From an uncultured Cohaesibacter sp. (GTDB taxonomy: Bacteria; Pseudomonadota; Alphaproteobacteria; Rhizobiales; Cohaesibacteraceae): a DNA stretch of 64,000 bases. The stretch is taken from NCBI RefSeq assembly GCF_963676485.1, contig NZ_OY781114.1, positions 1,240,001 to 1,304,000 on the forward strand. The letters are read 5' to 3'. A model generated the notes under the pieces. That model worked only from the letters and a program-made list of their open reading frames with translations. It had not been told where the DNA came from and searched no databases. The translations under genes were made by a program, and so were the position numbers. Shown piece after piece: positions 1 through 7,424 of the stretch (positions within the stretch are counted from its first letter, which is position 1; each line of letters begins with the position of its first letter).

Positions 1-377
1 GCAGCGTCAACACCGCCAAGGCCTGTCAGATAGGCTTCACGCTTGGAAAGGACATCATCCTTGTCAGATATAGATTTGGAGGTGCCGGTGATGGTCTCGA
101 CAGAATCCAGCAGATTACCAAGCAGCTCCTGCATCTTCGTGTAGGATTCAATCTTGGTTTCGTTTTGCGAGATCTTGTTGCTGATGCGATCGGCTGGCAG
201 CCTTTTTTGCAACACCGCTGCTTCGATCAGGGCATCCCAGTCGATGTCCGACTTGGAAGATACATTCGACGTATGTGTCTTGCTTGGGCTGGGAGAAGAC
301 GGAGTGGTCGTGCCTTTATTTGTGTCCGTGGGCGGGGGCATCGCCACGCCTTTATCGGTAGAACCAACACTCGTCAT
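1..377 (-). CDS. fliD: Flagellar filament cap / hook-associated protein 2, N-terminal part (cut by window edge)
   Basis: This gene starts at an ATG at 377 and runs off the left edge; about 125 residues are visible. FliD forms the cap at the filament tip and helps exported flagellin fold and insert. After a Ser/Thr/Pro-rich leader of about 40 residues comes a segment reading DIDWDALIEAAVLQKRLPAD and then a heptad-like stretch with SQNETKIESY. This matches the conserved FliD N-terminus, where a helix is followed by a K-I-x-x-N-E-x-K-I coiled coil. It lies just downstream of a flagellin on the same strand, separated by a strong hairpin, which fits a filament role. The long Ser/Pro leader is unusual. 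The rest of the protein cannot be seen. Confidence 0.78.
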   Translation of the reverse strand, partial: MTSVGSTDKGVAMPPPTDTNKGTTTPSSPSPSKTHTSNVSSKSDIDWDALIEAAVLQKRLPADRISNKISQNETKIESYTKMQELLGNLLDSVETITGTSKSISDKDDVLSKREAYLTGLGGVDA

Positions 378-404
378 TCGCCAAACTCCTGTATTAATTA
401 TACG

Positions 405-434
405 GATGAGCGCACCAGATCAGGCGCGCCCATC
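405..434 (-). terminator. Hairpin between flagellin and fliD
   Basis: A 12-base-pair stem (two G-T wobbles, six-base loop) lies between the stop of the first flagellin and the fliD start. The arms on the plus strand are 405-416 and 423-434. No strong T-run follows on the minus strand, so it may be a partial terminator or an mRNA 3'-end stabiliser that lowers fliD relative to flagellin. Confidence 0.6.
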
Positions 435-443
435 CATATTTGT

Positions 444-1985
444 TTAGCGGATAAGGCTGAGCAGGTTCTGTGGCATCTGGTTGGCCTGAGAGGCTGCTGC
501 AACAGCGGCCTGAACCTTCACCGTAGAGGAAGACAGAGAAGCCTGTTCCTTGGCGATATCCACGTCGGCGATGGCAGACTTGGCAGCTTCCAGGTTTTCA
601 ACACTGGTATCAATCTGAGCCGAGCGGAACTCGAACCGGGACATGGTGGCACCCATTTCCGCACGGGCATTGGAAATGGTGTCAATCGCGGTATCCAGAA
701 TAGACAGCGCCTCGTTGGCCCCTTCCTTCGTGGACACGTCCAGATCAGCGATCCCGAGATCCTTCGCCGTCAGAGACTCGATGGACAGGTTGATGGTATC
801 AGCCGAGGTGGACCCGACAACAATGTCTGCCCCCGTGCTTTTCGCCTCAGCCGTGGTGCCATGGGCGGTACCGGCGGTCAATCCGAGGTTGATCAGGCTC
901 AAACCACCCGAGGTATCGAAATCGTCAAGCGTAACCGTTGCGTTTTTGCCTTTGGTCGTGCTGGTCAATTCGATTTGGTTGGTCGTGCTGTTAAAACTTG
1001 CTTCGACGGTATAGTTGCCAGCTTCCTTAAGACCATCGTTGATCTGGGCTACCATGTCATCGGTTGTCAGCGTGCCACCGGCGGCGACGTTAACCTCAAC
1101 CTTGGTGCCATCAATGGTGATGGTGCCGGACTTGGCTTCCGTACTGCCGGAGTTGTCATACTGAGTTGTTGTTACTGTGGTAGGATCAATGCCAGTAGTA
1201 TTGTCTGTAAGACCGGAGACGGCATCACCGGTTACCTTAATAGTCAACTTCCCACCAGAAGTATCGACAATCTGAAGTTTTCCAGAGTTGTCTACGCTGG
1301 CCTTGACATCTGCAACGGCGTCATTGCCACTTGCAGAAAGCGCGGCATTGATCTGATCTGCCATATCTTGCGCACTCAAGGAAGCTGTGGTGGAACCCGA
1401 ATCGAATGCCGTTGTAATTTTAGCATCAACACCATTGATCGTTATGGTTTCGGTCTCAGCTGCGGTAGCGCTGGTGTTAGAGTAATCACCAGTGCCAGTG
1501 GAAATAGCAGCTTTACCTCCCTTTGCAACAGCGGCTTCTTTAATGTCATCCACGGAGAAGTCACTGGAACCATCCAGCAGGCTCTGGCCGTTGTAGCGGG
1601 TGGATTCGGTGATACCGCCGATTTCGTCTTTCAGCTGGGAAAACTCAGCCTGGATGTAGGTCCGCTCTTTGTTAGTCACCGTACCGGACGCAGACTGTGA
1701 GGCCAGCGTTTTCATACGCTCGACGATGTCGGCAATGTTGGATGCGCCACCGTCAGCGGTCTGCAAAACGGAAATACCATGGGAAGCGTTGGTGGAGGCC
1801 TGTTCCAAAGCGGCAACGTCGGTACCGATTTTGGTGGAGATAGCCAGGCCCGCAGCATCATCAGAGGCTTTGTTGATGTTGGACCCACTGGCCAACTTGG
1901 CCAAAGAACTGGATTGTTCCGTTGAGTTTCTGTTCAAAAAACGCACTGCAGTGTTTGCAGCCGTGTTGGTAGAAATTACTGGCAT
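444..1985 (-). CDS. Flagellin (513 residues), first copy
   Basis: This is a filament subunit exported through the flagellar type III system. The N-terminal D0/D1 region begins MPVISTNTAANTAVRFLNRN and contains LASGSNINKASDDAAGLAI. The C-terminal D0 helix ends in NQMPQNLLSLIR. The middle (about residues 165-340) carries two repeats of the flagellin IN-motif type, each built as T-I-x-I-[ND]-G then a strand, a D-x-x-x-Q-I-N segment and a second strand pair. An AGGAG ribosome-binding site lies a few bases before the ATG. The next gene upstream encodes a protein of identical length. The two central domains are nearly identical at the DNA level, whereas the normally conserved ends differ. Confidence is high for flagellin; a specific gene name is not assigned. 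Confidence 0.97.
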   Translation of the reverse strand: MPVISTNTAANTAVRFLNRNSTEQSSSLAKLASGSNINKASDDAAGLAISTKIGTDVAALEQASTNASHGISVLQTADGGASNIADIVERMKTLASQSASGTVTNKERTYIQAEFSQLKDEIGGITESTRYNGQSLLDGSSDFSVDDIKEAAVAKGGKAAISTGTGDYSNTSATAAETETITINGVDAKITTAFDSGSTTASLSAQDMADQINAALSASGNDAVADVKASVDNSGKLQIVDTSGGKLTIKVTGDAVSGLTDNTTGIDPTTVTTTQYDNSGSTEAKSGTITIDGTKVEVNVAAGGTLTTDDMVAQINDGLKEAGNYTVEASFNSTTNQIELTSTTKGKNATVTLDDFDTSGGLSLINLGLTAGTAHGTTAEAKSTGADIVVGSTSADTINLSIESLTAKDLGIADLDVSTKEGANEALSILDTAIDTISNARAEMGATMSRFEFRSAQIDTSVENLEAAKSAIADVDIAKEQASLSSSTVKVQAAVAAASQANQMPQNLLSLIR

Positions 1986-2447
1986 AGTCGAACTCCTAAA
2001 CTAATCGATACCGCCCAGCGAGCTTTTGAGACTGTTGTTTGTTCTCGCTTTTCGAGTCTGTAACGGAGCAAATGCAGGATTTCAGGCGCTGTTTATTTCG
2101 TAAAATAATCCGCGAATTTAACTATAGATAAACAATTCCACACCTTCACAGAAGCCAATCCTGAAGAAACAGCCAAAATCAGCCAATTCTTTGAGAACTT
2201 TCAGGCATTACCATCAGAAAATAGAAGAGAAATTCATACGAAATCGGAGCAAACATCATTAACAAAAGCAAAATATACCCAGAACACTTTATAAATAATA
2301 TTTAAAATCAAGTAAATATTAATTGCCTCAAGTCATTCCCTGTTTACCATAAATTTCAAGCAAAAGACCCGACAGCTCATGGAAATGAGCGCCGGGCCTT
2401 GATTAAGAGCAAGAGAGAGGGCTATGAGCTTAAAGCCCTCTGCCTAT
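1986..2447 (-). promoter_or_regulatory. Leader of first flagellin and intergenic region
   Basis: This 462-base gene-free stretch separates the two long flagellins. The part next to 1985 must contain the first flagellin's promoter and leader; I see an AGGAG site but no confident promoter boxes. Bases 2090-2350 are AT-rich. The right end holds the terminator of the second flagellin (2360-2441). Confidence 0.5.
2360..2441 (-). terminator. Tandem terminator hairpins after second flagellin
   Basis: Two hairpins lie in series downstream of the stop at 2448. The first pairs 2435-2441 with 2416-2422 (AGAGGGC/GCCCTCT). The second is long, pairing about 2394-2400 with 2364-2370, with an inner stem GCTCAT-TTCC-ATGAGC, followed on the minus strand by TTTTGCTTG. 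This is a strong rho-independent terminator, as expected after a highly expressed gene. Confidence 0.8.
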
Positions 2448-3989
2448 TTATTTCAACAAGCTGAGCAGGTTCTGCGGCATCTGGTTGGCCTGAGAGGCAG
2501 CTGCAACAGCGGCCTGAACCTTCACGCTGGAAGACGACAGGCTGGCCTGCTCCTTGGCGATATCCACGTCGGCGATGGCAGACTTGGCAGCATCAAGGTT
2601 TTCAACGCTGGTATCAATCTGAGCCGAGCGGAACTCGAACCGGGACATGGACGCACCCATTTTCGCGCGGGCATTGGAAATCGTCTCGATCGCCGTATCC
2701 AGAATAGAAAGCGCTCGATCTGCCCCCTCTTCGGTGGCAACATTGAGATCATTAATTCCAAGCGCCTTGGTGGTCAGGGACTCGATAGACAGATTGATGG
2801 TATCAGCCGAGGTGGACCCGACAACAATGTCTGCCCCCGTGCTTTCCGCTGCCGTCGTGGTGCCATGGGTGGTGCCAGCGGTCAATCCGAGGTTGATCAG
2901 GCTCAAACCACCCGAGGTATCGAAATTGTCAAGCTTGACCGTTGCATTCGCACCCTTATTGCGGCTGGTCAATTCGATTTGGTTGGTCGAGCTGTTAAAA
3001 CTTGCCTCGACGGTATAGTTGCCAGCTTCCTTAAGACCATCGTTGATCTGGGCTACCATGTCATCGGTTGTCAGCGTGCCACCGGCGGCGACGTTAACCT
3101 CAACCTTGGTGCCATCAATGGTGATGGTGCCGGACTTGGCTTCCGTACTGCCGGAGTTGTCATACTGAGTTGTTGTTACTGTGGTAGGATCAATGCCAGT
3201 AGTATTGTCTGTAAGACCGGAGACGGCATCACCGGTTACCTTAATAGTCAACTTCCCACCAGAAGTATCGACAATCTGAAGTTTTCCAGAGTTGTCTACG
3301 CTGGCCTTGACATCTGCAACGGCGTCATTGCCACTGGCAGCAAGCGCGGCATTGATCTGATCTGCCATATCTTGCGCACTCAAGGAAGCTGTGGTGGAAC
3401 CCGAATCGAATGCCGTTGTAATTTTAGCATCAACACCATTGATCGTTATGGTTTCGGTCTCAGCTGCGGTAGCGCTGGTGTTAGAGTAATCACCAGTGCC
3501 AGTGGAAATAGCAGCTTTACCTCCCTTTGCAACAGCGGCCTCTTTAATGTCATCCACGGAGAAGTCACTGGAACCATCCAGCAGGCCCTGCCCGTTGTAG
3601 CGGGTGGATTCAGTGATGCCGTCGATTTCGTCCTGTAGCTGGGAAAATTCAGCCTGGATGTAGGTCCGCTCTTTGTTGGTCACCGTACCGGACGCAGACT
3701 GGGAAGCCAGCGTTTTCATACGCTCGACGATGTCGGCAATGTTGGATGCGCCACCATCGGCAGTGTTCAACACCGAAACCGCATGGGAAGCGTTGGTGGA
3801 GGCCTGTTCCAGCGCAGCCACGTCGGTCGAGATTTTCGTTGCGATAGCCAGACCGGCTGCATCATCAGAGGCTTTGTTGATGTTGGACCCACTGGCCAAT
3901 TTGGCAAGCGAGTTTGACTGGTCATCGGCGTTTCTGTTCAAAAAACGCACTGCAGTGTTTGCAGCTGTGTTGGTAGAGATTACTGGCAT
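2448..3989 (-). CDS. Flagellin (513 residues), second copy
   Basis: This is the upstream paralogue of the first flagellin. It has the same length, aligns without gaps at a constant offset of 2004 bases, and has the same two IN-type repeats in the middle. The N-terminus reads MPVISTNTAANTAVRFLNRN and the C-terminus ends NQMPQNLLSLLK. Differences from the first copy cluster at residues 21-26, 50-75 and 118-135 and after about residue 340. In the intervening 180 or so residues only one substitution is visible (Ser to Ala in the NAAL-ASGN segment). It has its own 450-base upstream region with a CtrA-like box and its own double terminator, so it is probably a separate transcription unit. It is presumably a filament subunit. 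Confidence 0.97.
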   Translation of the reverse strand: MPVISTNTAANTAVRFLNRNADDQSNSLAKLASGSNINKASDDAAGLAIATKISTDVAALEQASTNASHAVSVLNTADGGASNIADIVERMKTLASQSASGTVTNKERTYIQAEFSQLQDEIDGITESTRYNGQGLLDGSSDFSVDDIKEAAVAKGGKAAISTGTGDYSNTSATAAETETITINGVDAKITTAFDSGSTTASLSAQDMADQINAALAASGNDAVADVKASVDNSGKLQIVDTSGGKLTIKVTGDAVSGLTDNTTGIDPTTVTTTQYDNSGSTEAKSGTITIDGTKVEVNVAAGGTLTTDDMVAQINDGLKEAGNYTVEASFNSSTNQIELTSRNKGANATVKLDNFDTSGGLSLINLGLTAGTTHGTTTAAESTGADIVVGSTSADTINLSIESLTTKALGINDLNVATEEGADRALSILDTAIETISNARAKMGASMSRFEFRSAQIDTSVENLDAAKSAIADVDIAKEQASLSSSSVKVQAAVAAASQANQMPQNLLSLLK

Positions 3990-4439
3990 GGTAGATATCC
4001 TGACTCGAAAAAAATGGCTCCACTTTACAGTGCCGTTAAGTGCGTTATTTCACGCGTTGTATTTGTAACGTGTCAGGGTAGGAAAACCGGGCAAGAATTA
4101 TTTTACTTTATTTTTTAACCCTTTAAACCTTTGTTAACTATAAGGTTTTATCGGCTCATCTTCCATTTCAAGCAAAAATCCGCAAAAATCGGCCATTTCG
4201 CATTTGGAAGACAGTGTTCGTCACAGTTAACGAAAGCTTAACAGCGAAAGAATACTTGGTAAATTAAAATTCACAAAATGCGCAACGCTTCGCAAAAAGC
4301 AAAAGACAGGCGCTCTATCCACTATAATAAAACAAGATCGGGACAAGAGAGTATGCAGCTGCGAAAGGGGCCAACCATATTTCCATAAGTCCCTTCAGAA
4401 AGCCGCCGGACGGGCATCATATTTGTAGCAAAAGGGGCC
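3990..4439 (-). promoter_or_regulatory. Upstream region of second flagellin
   Basis: This 450-base intergenic region contains the leader and promoter of the second flagellin and the 3' flank of the third. It is AT-rich from about 4085 to 4330. The clearest element is the CtrA-like site at 4123-4138. The leader has an AGGAT ribosome-binding site before the ATG at 3989. I see no gene. Confidence 0.5.
4123..4138. promoter_or_regulatory. Candidate CtrA-binding site
   Basis: The sequence TTAA-N7-TTAAC matches the full CtrA box consensus known from alphaproteobacteria. It lies 134-149 bases upstream of the second flagellin start. Another TTAACC half-site sits just before it. The region is AT-rich, so chance occurrence is possible. 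Confidence 0.4.
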
Positions 4440-5654
4440 CTACTGAAGCAGCTTGAGCAGATAGTGCGGCACCCTGTTGGCTTGCGCCACAGCCGCCGCC
4501 GCGGCTTGTACACGGACCGTCTCGGAGGACATCTTGGCCATCTCACGGGCAATATCGACATCCATGATGGCAGATCTGGCCGCTTCGAGATTTTCAAGAC
4601 TTGTGTCGATCTGCTGCGAGCGGAACTCAAAGCGGGACATGGTCGCGCCCAGCTCGGAGCGTGCATTCGCAACCGTTCCGATTGCCAGATCAAGCAATGA
4701 AAAGGCCTTGCTTGCACCTTCCCTTGAGGAAAGATCCAAGCCGGAAAGCCCGAGCGCGTCTGTCGTCAGAGACTGAATGGAAAGATTGATCGTATCACTG
4801 CCGGAAACGCCGACCACCACATTCGCGCCGGTTGTCACTGCCTCGATTGAAGCGCCCTGCTCTGCCACATCCGCGCCTTCGGCAAGCCCCATCGCGGCAA
4901 GCAATCCGCTGTCGCCCGTCGCGACCGTAATTTCCAGGCGAGCCGAAGCGCCGGTTTCTTCACCCGAGAAGACAAGGGCTCCGCTCTCGTCGACCGATGC
5001 GGACACTGTATAATCGCCCTGTCCCTGCAGGGACGCATTGATTGCATCCGCCAGATCCTGCGTCGACATGGCTTGCGTGTTGGCGCCGTCGCTTTGACTG
5101 GTCACGGTCACCATGGTGCCATTGATCAGGAAGCTGGCGCTCGCATCCTCTGTCGAGGCCGCAGCGCTGTAGCCGCCAGATACGCCGCTAGTATAAACCG
5201 CCGCAGTTTCTACCGTATCATCTGAATAGTTGCTCGACCCGTCCAGCAGGCTAACGCCATTATAGCGGGTGCCGGCGCTGGTGCTGTCGATTTCTTCCAT
5301 CAGGGCTGCAAATTCGGTTTGAATGTCGCGCCGCTCGTCATCGGTCACCGTGCCAGAAGCAGCCTGTGAAGCTAGGCTCTTCATACGCTCCAAAATCGCG
5401 GCAATAGATGCTGCACCGCCATCTGCCGTTTGCAGCAGTGCCAGACTGCTCGAGGCATTCTCGGAGGCCTGTTCCAGATTTGCAAGATCTGAAGACATGC
5501 CTGTAGCGATGGCGAGCCCTGCTGGATCATCAGATGGTCTGATGATGCGCGATCCACTTGAAAGTTTGGAAATGGAGTCTGAGAGACGATGCGAAGTCTT
5601 GTTCAAATATCGCACAGCTGTGTTAGCGGCAATATTCGTGGAAATGATTGGCAT
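4440..5654 (-). CDS. Flagellin (404 residues), third copy
   Basis: This is a flagellin with N-terminus MPIISTNIAANTAVRYLNKT, the SGSRIIRPSDDPAGLAIATG segment and C-terminus NRVPHYLLKLLQ. An upstream in-frame ATG would add 13 residues. The start at 5654 was chosen because flagellins begin at this MPIIS motif and because GAGGAG lies at the right distance. The central domain is shorter than in the two 513-residue flagellins and has only one IN-type repeat (about residues 175-240), so it may form a different filament section or a minor subunit. It belongs to the same MPxIST subfamily. The third-last position family pattern (LLSL) is changed to LLKL. Confidence 0.96.
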   Translation of the reverse strand: MPIISTNIAANTAVRYLNKTSHRLSDSISKLSSGSRIIRPSDDPAGLAIATGMSSDLANLEQASENASSSLALLQTADGGAASIAAILERMKSLASQAASGTVTDDERRDIQTEFAALMEEIDSTSAGTRYNGVSLLDGSSNYSDDTVETAAVYTSGVSGGYSAAASTEDASASFLINGTMVTVTSQSDGANTQAMSTQDLADAINASLQGQGDYTVSASVDESGALVFSGEETGASARLEITVATGDSGLLAAMGLAEGADVAEQGASIEAVTTGANVVVGVSGSDTINLSIQSLTTDALGLSGLDLSSREGASKAFSLLDLAIGTVANARSELGATMSRFEFRSQQIDTSLENLEAARSAIMDVDIAREMAKMSSETVRVQAAAAAVAQANRVPHYLLKLLQ

Positions 5655-5661
5655 GCTCAAA

Positions 5662-5728
5662 CTCCTCGTTGGGGGCAGCGGGCGCATGCTCACATTAAAT
5701 GCCGTGCGCCTACAGTCTCTAACGGGAG
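5662..5728 (-). promoter_or_regulatory. Leader hairpin that can hide the flagellin ribosome-binding site
   Basis: In the leader of the 404-residue flagellin, CTCCCGTT (5728-5721, minus strand) can pair with the ribosome-binding stretch AACGAGGAG (5670-5662), giving eight pairs with one bulged A. A nested inner stem, GGCGCA with TGCGCC, lies between them. The ribosome-binding site would be closed in this fold. Whether the transcript starts upstream of 5728 is unknown. Confidence 0.4.
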
Positions 5729-5776
5729 GTAAGGGCTAAACCGGTCGAAATTAAATCACATCACAGAGATATTTGC

Positions 5777-6433
5777 TTAAGGCTGGGTAAATAGCGAGAG
5801 GATATCTGAGCTGTGCGCCTTAAGTATCTGGCGCAGCTTTTGGCGTCCGCGTTTGAGCAGGGATTCCACTGCGGATACGCTTGTTTCCATAATTTCCGCG
5901 ATTTCGCTGTTGCTCATATTCTCATTGTAGGAGAAGACGATTGCAATGCGCTGTTGGTCTGGCAACTGAGCCACAGCACCTTCCAGCAGATCGATGGCTT
6001 CCTGCATTTCCAGAACAGCAGACTGGTTCGAGCTATCATCCTTGACATCAGGCAGCTCGTCCATGGCGGACGTTCTGTTTTTGCGCAACAGGTCAATGCA
6101 GCGGTTGGTGACAACCTTAAAGAGCCAAGTCGAGAATTTTGCCCGCCCGGCTTTCCAAGTGCCCCGGCGCGTCCAAACTTGCAGGAATGCATCCTGTAGC
6201 ACATCCTCGGCCTCGGGGCCGTCTTGCAGGATGCGGTAAGCGACCGCATAGCCACGGTCGACATGACGCTCAACGAGCGCCTGAAAAGCTTCTTCCTGTC
6301 CCAGAGCGATCAGACCAAGCAACTCGTCATCGCTCAGTGCAACCAGGTCACGCGCCTGCAGCAGTTGCGACTTGGTCGTAACCGTTTCAGGCATGTCCGA
6401 TTGTGAAACAGATTGCATGGTTGCGTTCTTCAT
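5777..6433 (-). CDS. ECF-type RNA polymerase sigma factor
   Basis: This 218-residue protein has the two-domain layout of extracytoplasmic-function sigma factors. Region 2 (about residues 50-120) contains EAEDVLQDAFLQVWTRR and FSTWLFKVVTNRCIDLLRK, the -10 recognition and core-binding parts. Region 4 (about residues 155-205) contains a helix-turn-helix, SNSEIAEIMETSVSAVESLL. A non-conserved N-terminal extension of about 45 residues precedes region 2, and the start could be a later in-frame Met (MQSVS or MPETV). No anti-sigma or sensor gene adjoins it, which is unusual. It lies next to the flagellin group but no link is shown. A flagellar role is only a guess. Confidence 0.92.
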   Translation of the reverse strand: MKNATMQSVSQSDMPETVTTKSQLLQARDLVALSDDELLGLIALGQEEAFQALVERHVDRGYAVAYRILQDGPEAEDVLQDAFLQVWTRRGTWKAGRAKFSTWLFKVVTNRCIDLLRKNRTSAMDELPDVKDDSSNQSAVLEMQEAIDLLEGAVAQLPDQQRIAIVFSYNENMSNSEIAEIMETSVSAVESLLKRGRQKLRQILKAHSSDILSLFTQP

Positions 6434-7424
6434 TATTCAGTCCATCAACGTTTCGGGCTAAGAAGTCACCTCACAAAATTCTTCCTACTAATAAAACGTT
6501 GTACCGAACTCTTTCAGGCGTGTAACTATAAGTTTTTTTTCAGCATATTTCTGACCTTTTCTAGGAAAAATGTGCAATTGGCCCGGAAACTTTTGCCTAG
6601 TAAAAAGTGATAATATCTATTCTTATGAATAGTCACGAAATAAAATTACAATTTTTCATTATATACAATTTAACTATTATGCAGTTTTGTAAAAATTATT
6701 TTTCATATAGAATATTCAATGTATATATTTTACATATTGAAAATACAAAGTATTATTATTTTGTATATTTTTTTAAATAATAAATTTATATATAATCTTT
6801 CTTATTTTACAGAAAATTTATAAATATAATTAAATGAAAATAGCGAAATTAAATTTACTCTTTATAATTATACTAATTATTTTATTTCTTAAAAATATTA
6901 TTTTTATATTTTCTATTGCAAACCCCAATATATCGAGTCAACCCTGTACATTTCCTAATTCAATTAGGAATTTGTTAATTCATATTACTAAAGTGTTAAT
7001 TTATACAATTTTTGCGAGAATTTTTATTTAGACAGAAATGGACAATTGCAGAAATAATTTTATATGTTCAAACACAAAACAAGCTCTCTTGTCCCCATCT
7101 ATGACCTCGGTTTCTGCACAGAAAAAGCAGCCTCGCAAGGCCATTCGCTCGGAAAAAGACGTCCAAATCAGTCCTGCAAACAGGCAAGCGACGCAACTGA
7201 ATCGCATTCCGAATCACCTTCCTTCTTCCCGATGCAGCTCCATTTCAGGCACAGGCCACGCACACTCCTCCAGTCATGCCGGAGCATAGACGCAGCAGAA
7301 AACATCAAGCGGGAAGCGCCTAAATCGGCCATACTTGGCGTTTTTGACAAGGTGTTGGAAATTGGAAAGTCGGCACATACGCATATGCGCCGAGTCTCTT
7401 TTTCGTTCTGAAGTCGGCCTTGCC
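6434..7424. other. AT-rich gene-free gap
   Basis: About 990 bases lie without a convincing gene between the sigma factor and the efflux pump. Bases 6600-7030 are extremely AT-rich with many A/T homopolymer runs, sharply different from the flanking genes. Short open frames here are Ile/Leu/Lys/Phe-rich as expected from composition and have no ribosome-binding sites. Bases 7040-7424 return to moderate GC with nothing recognisable. This could be a remnant of transferred DNA or a nucleoid-protein-bound spacer. Confidence 0.6.

Noticed and set aside
165-1700. Long open frame (511 codons) antisense to the first flagellin
   Set aside because: It mirrors the flagellin codon pattern, has no ribosome-binding site and recurs in the second copy.
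2424-3638. 404-codon frame antisense to the second flagellin
   Set aside because: Same shadow as above; Cys/Arg-rich with no motif.
6834-7031. 65-codon Ile/Leu-rich frame that looks like a membrane peptide
   Set aside because: Composition is simply that of very AT-rich DNA; no ribosome-binding site or neighbour relation.
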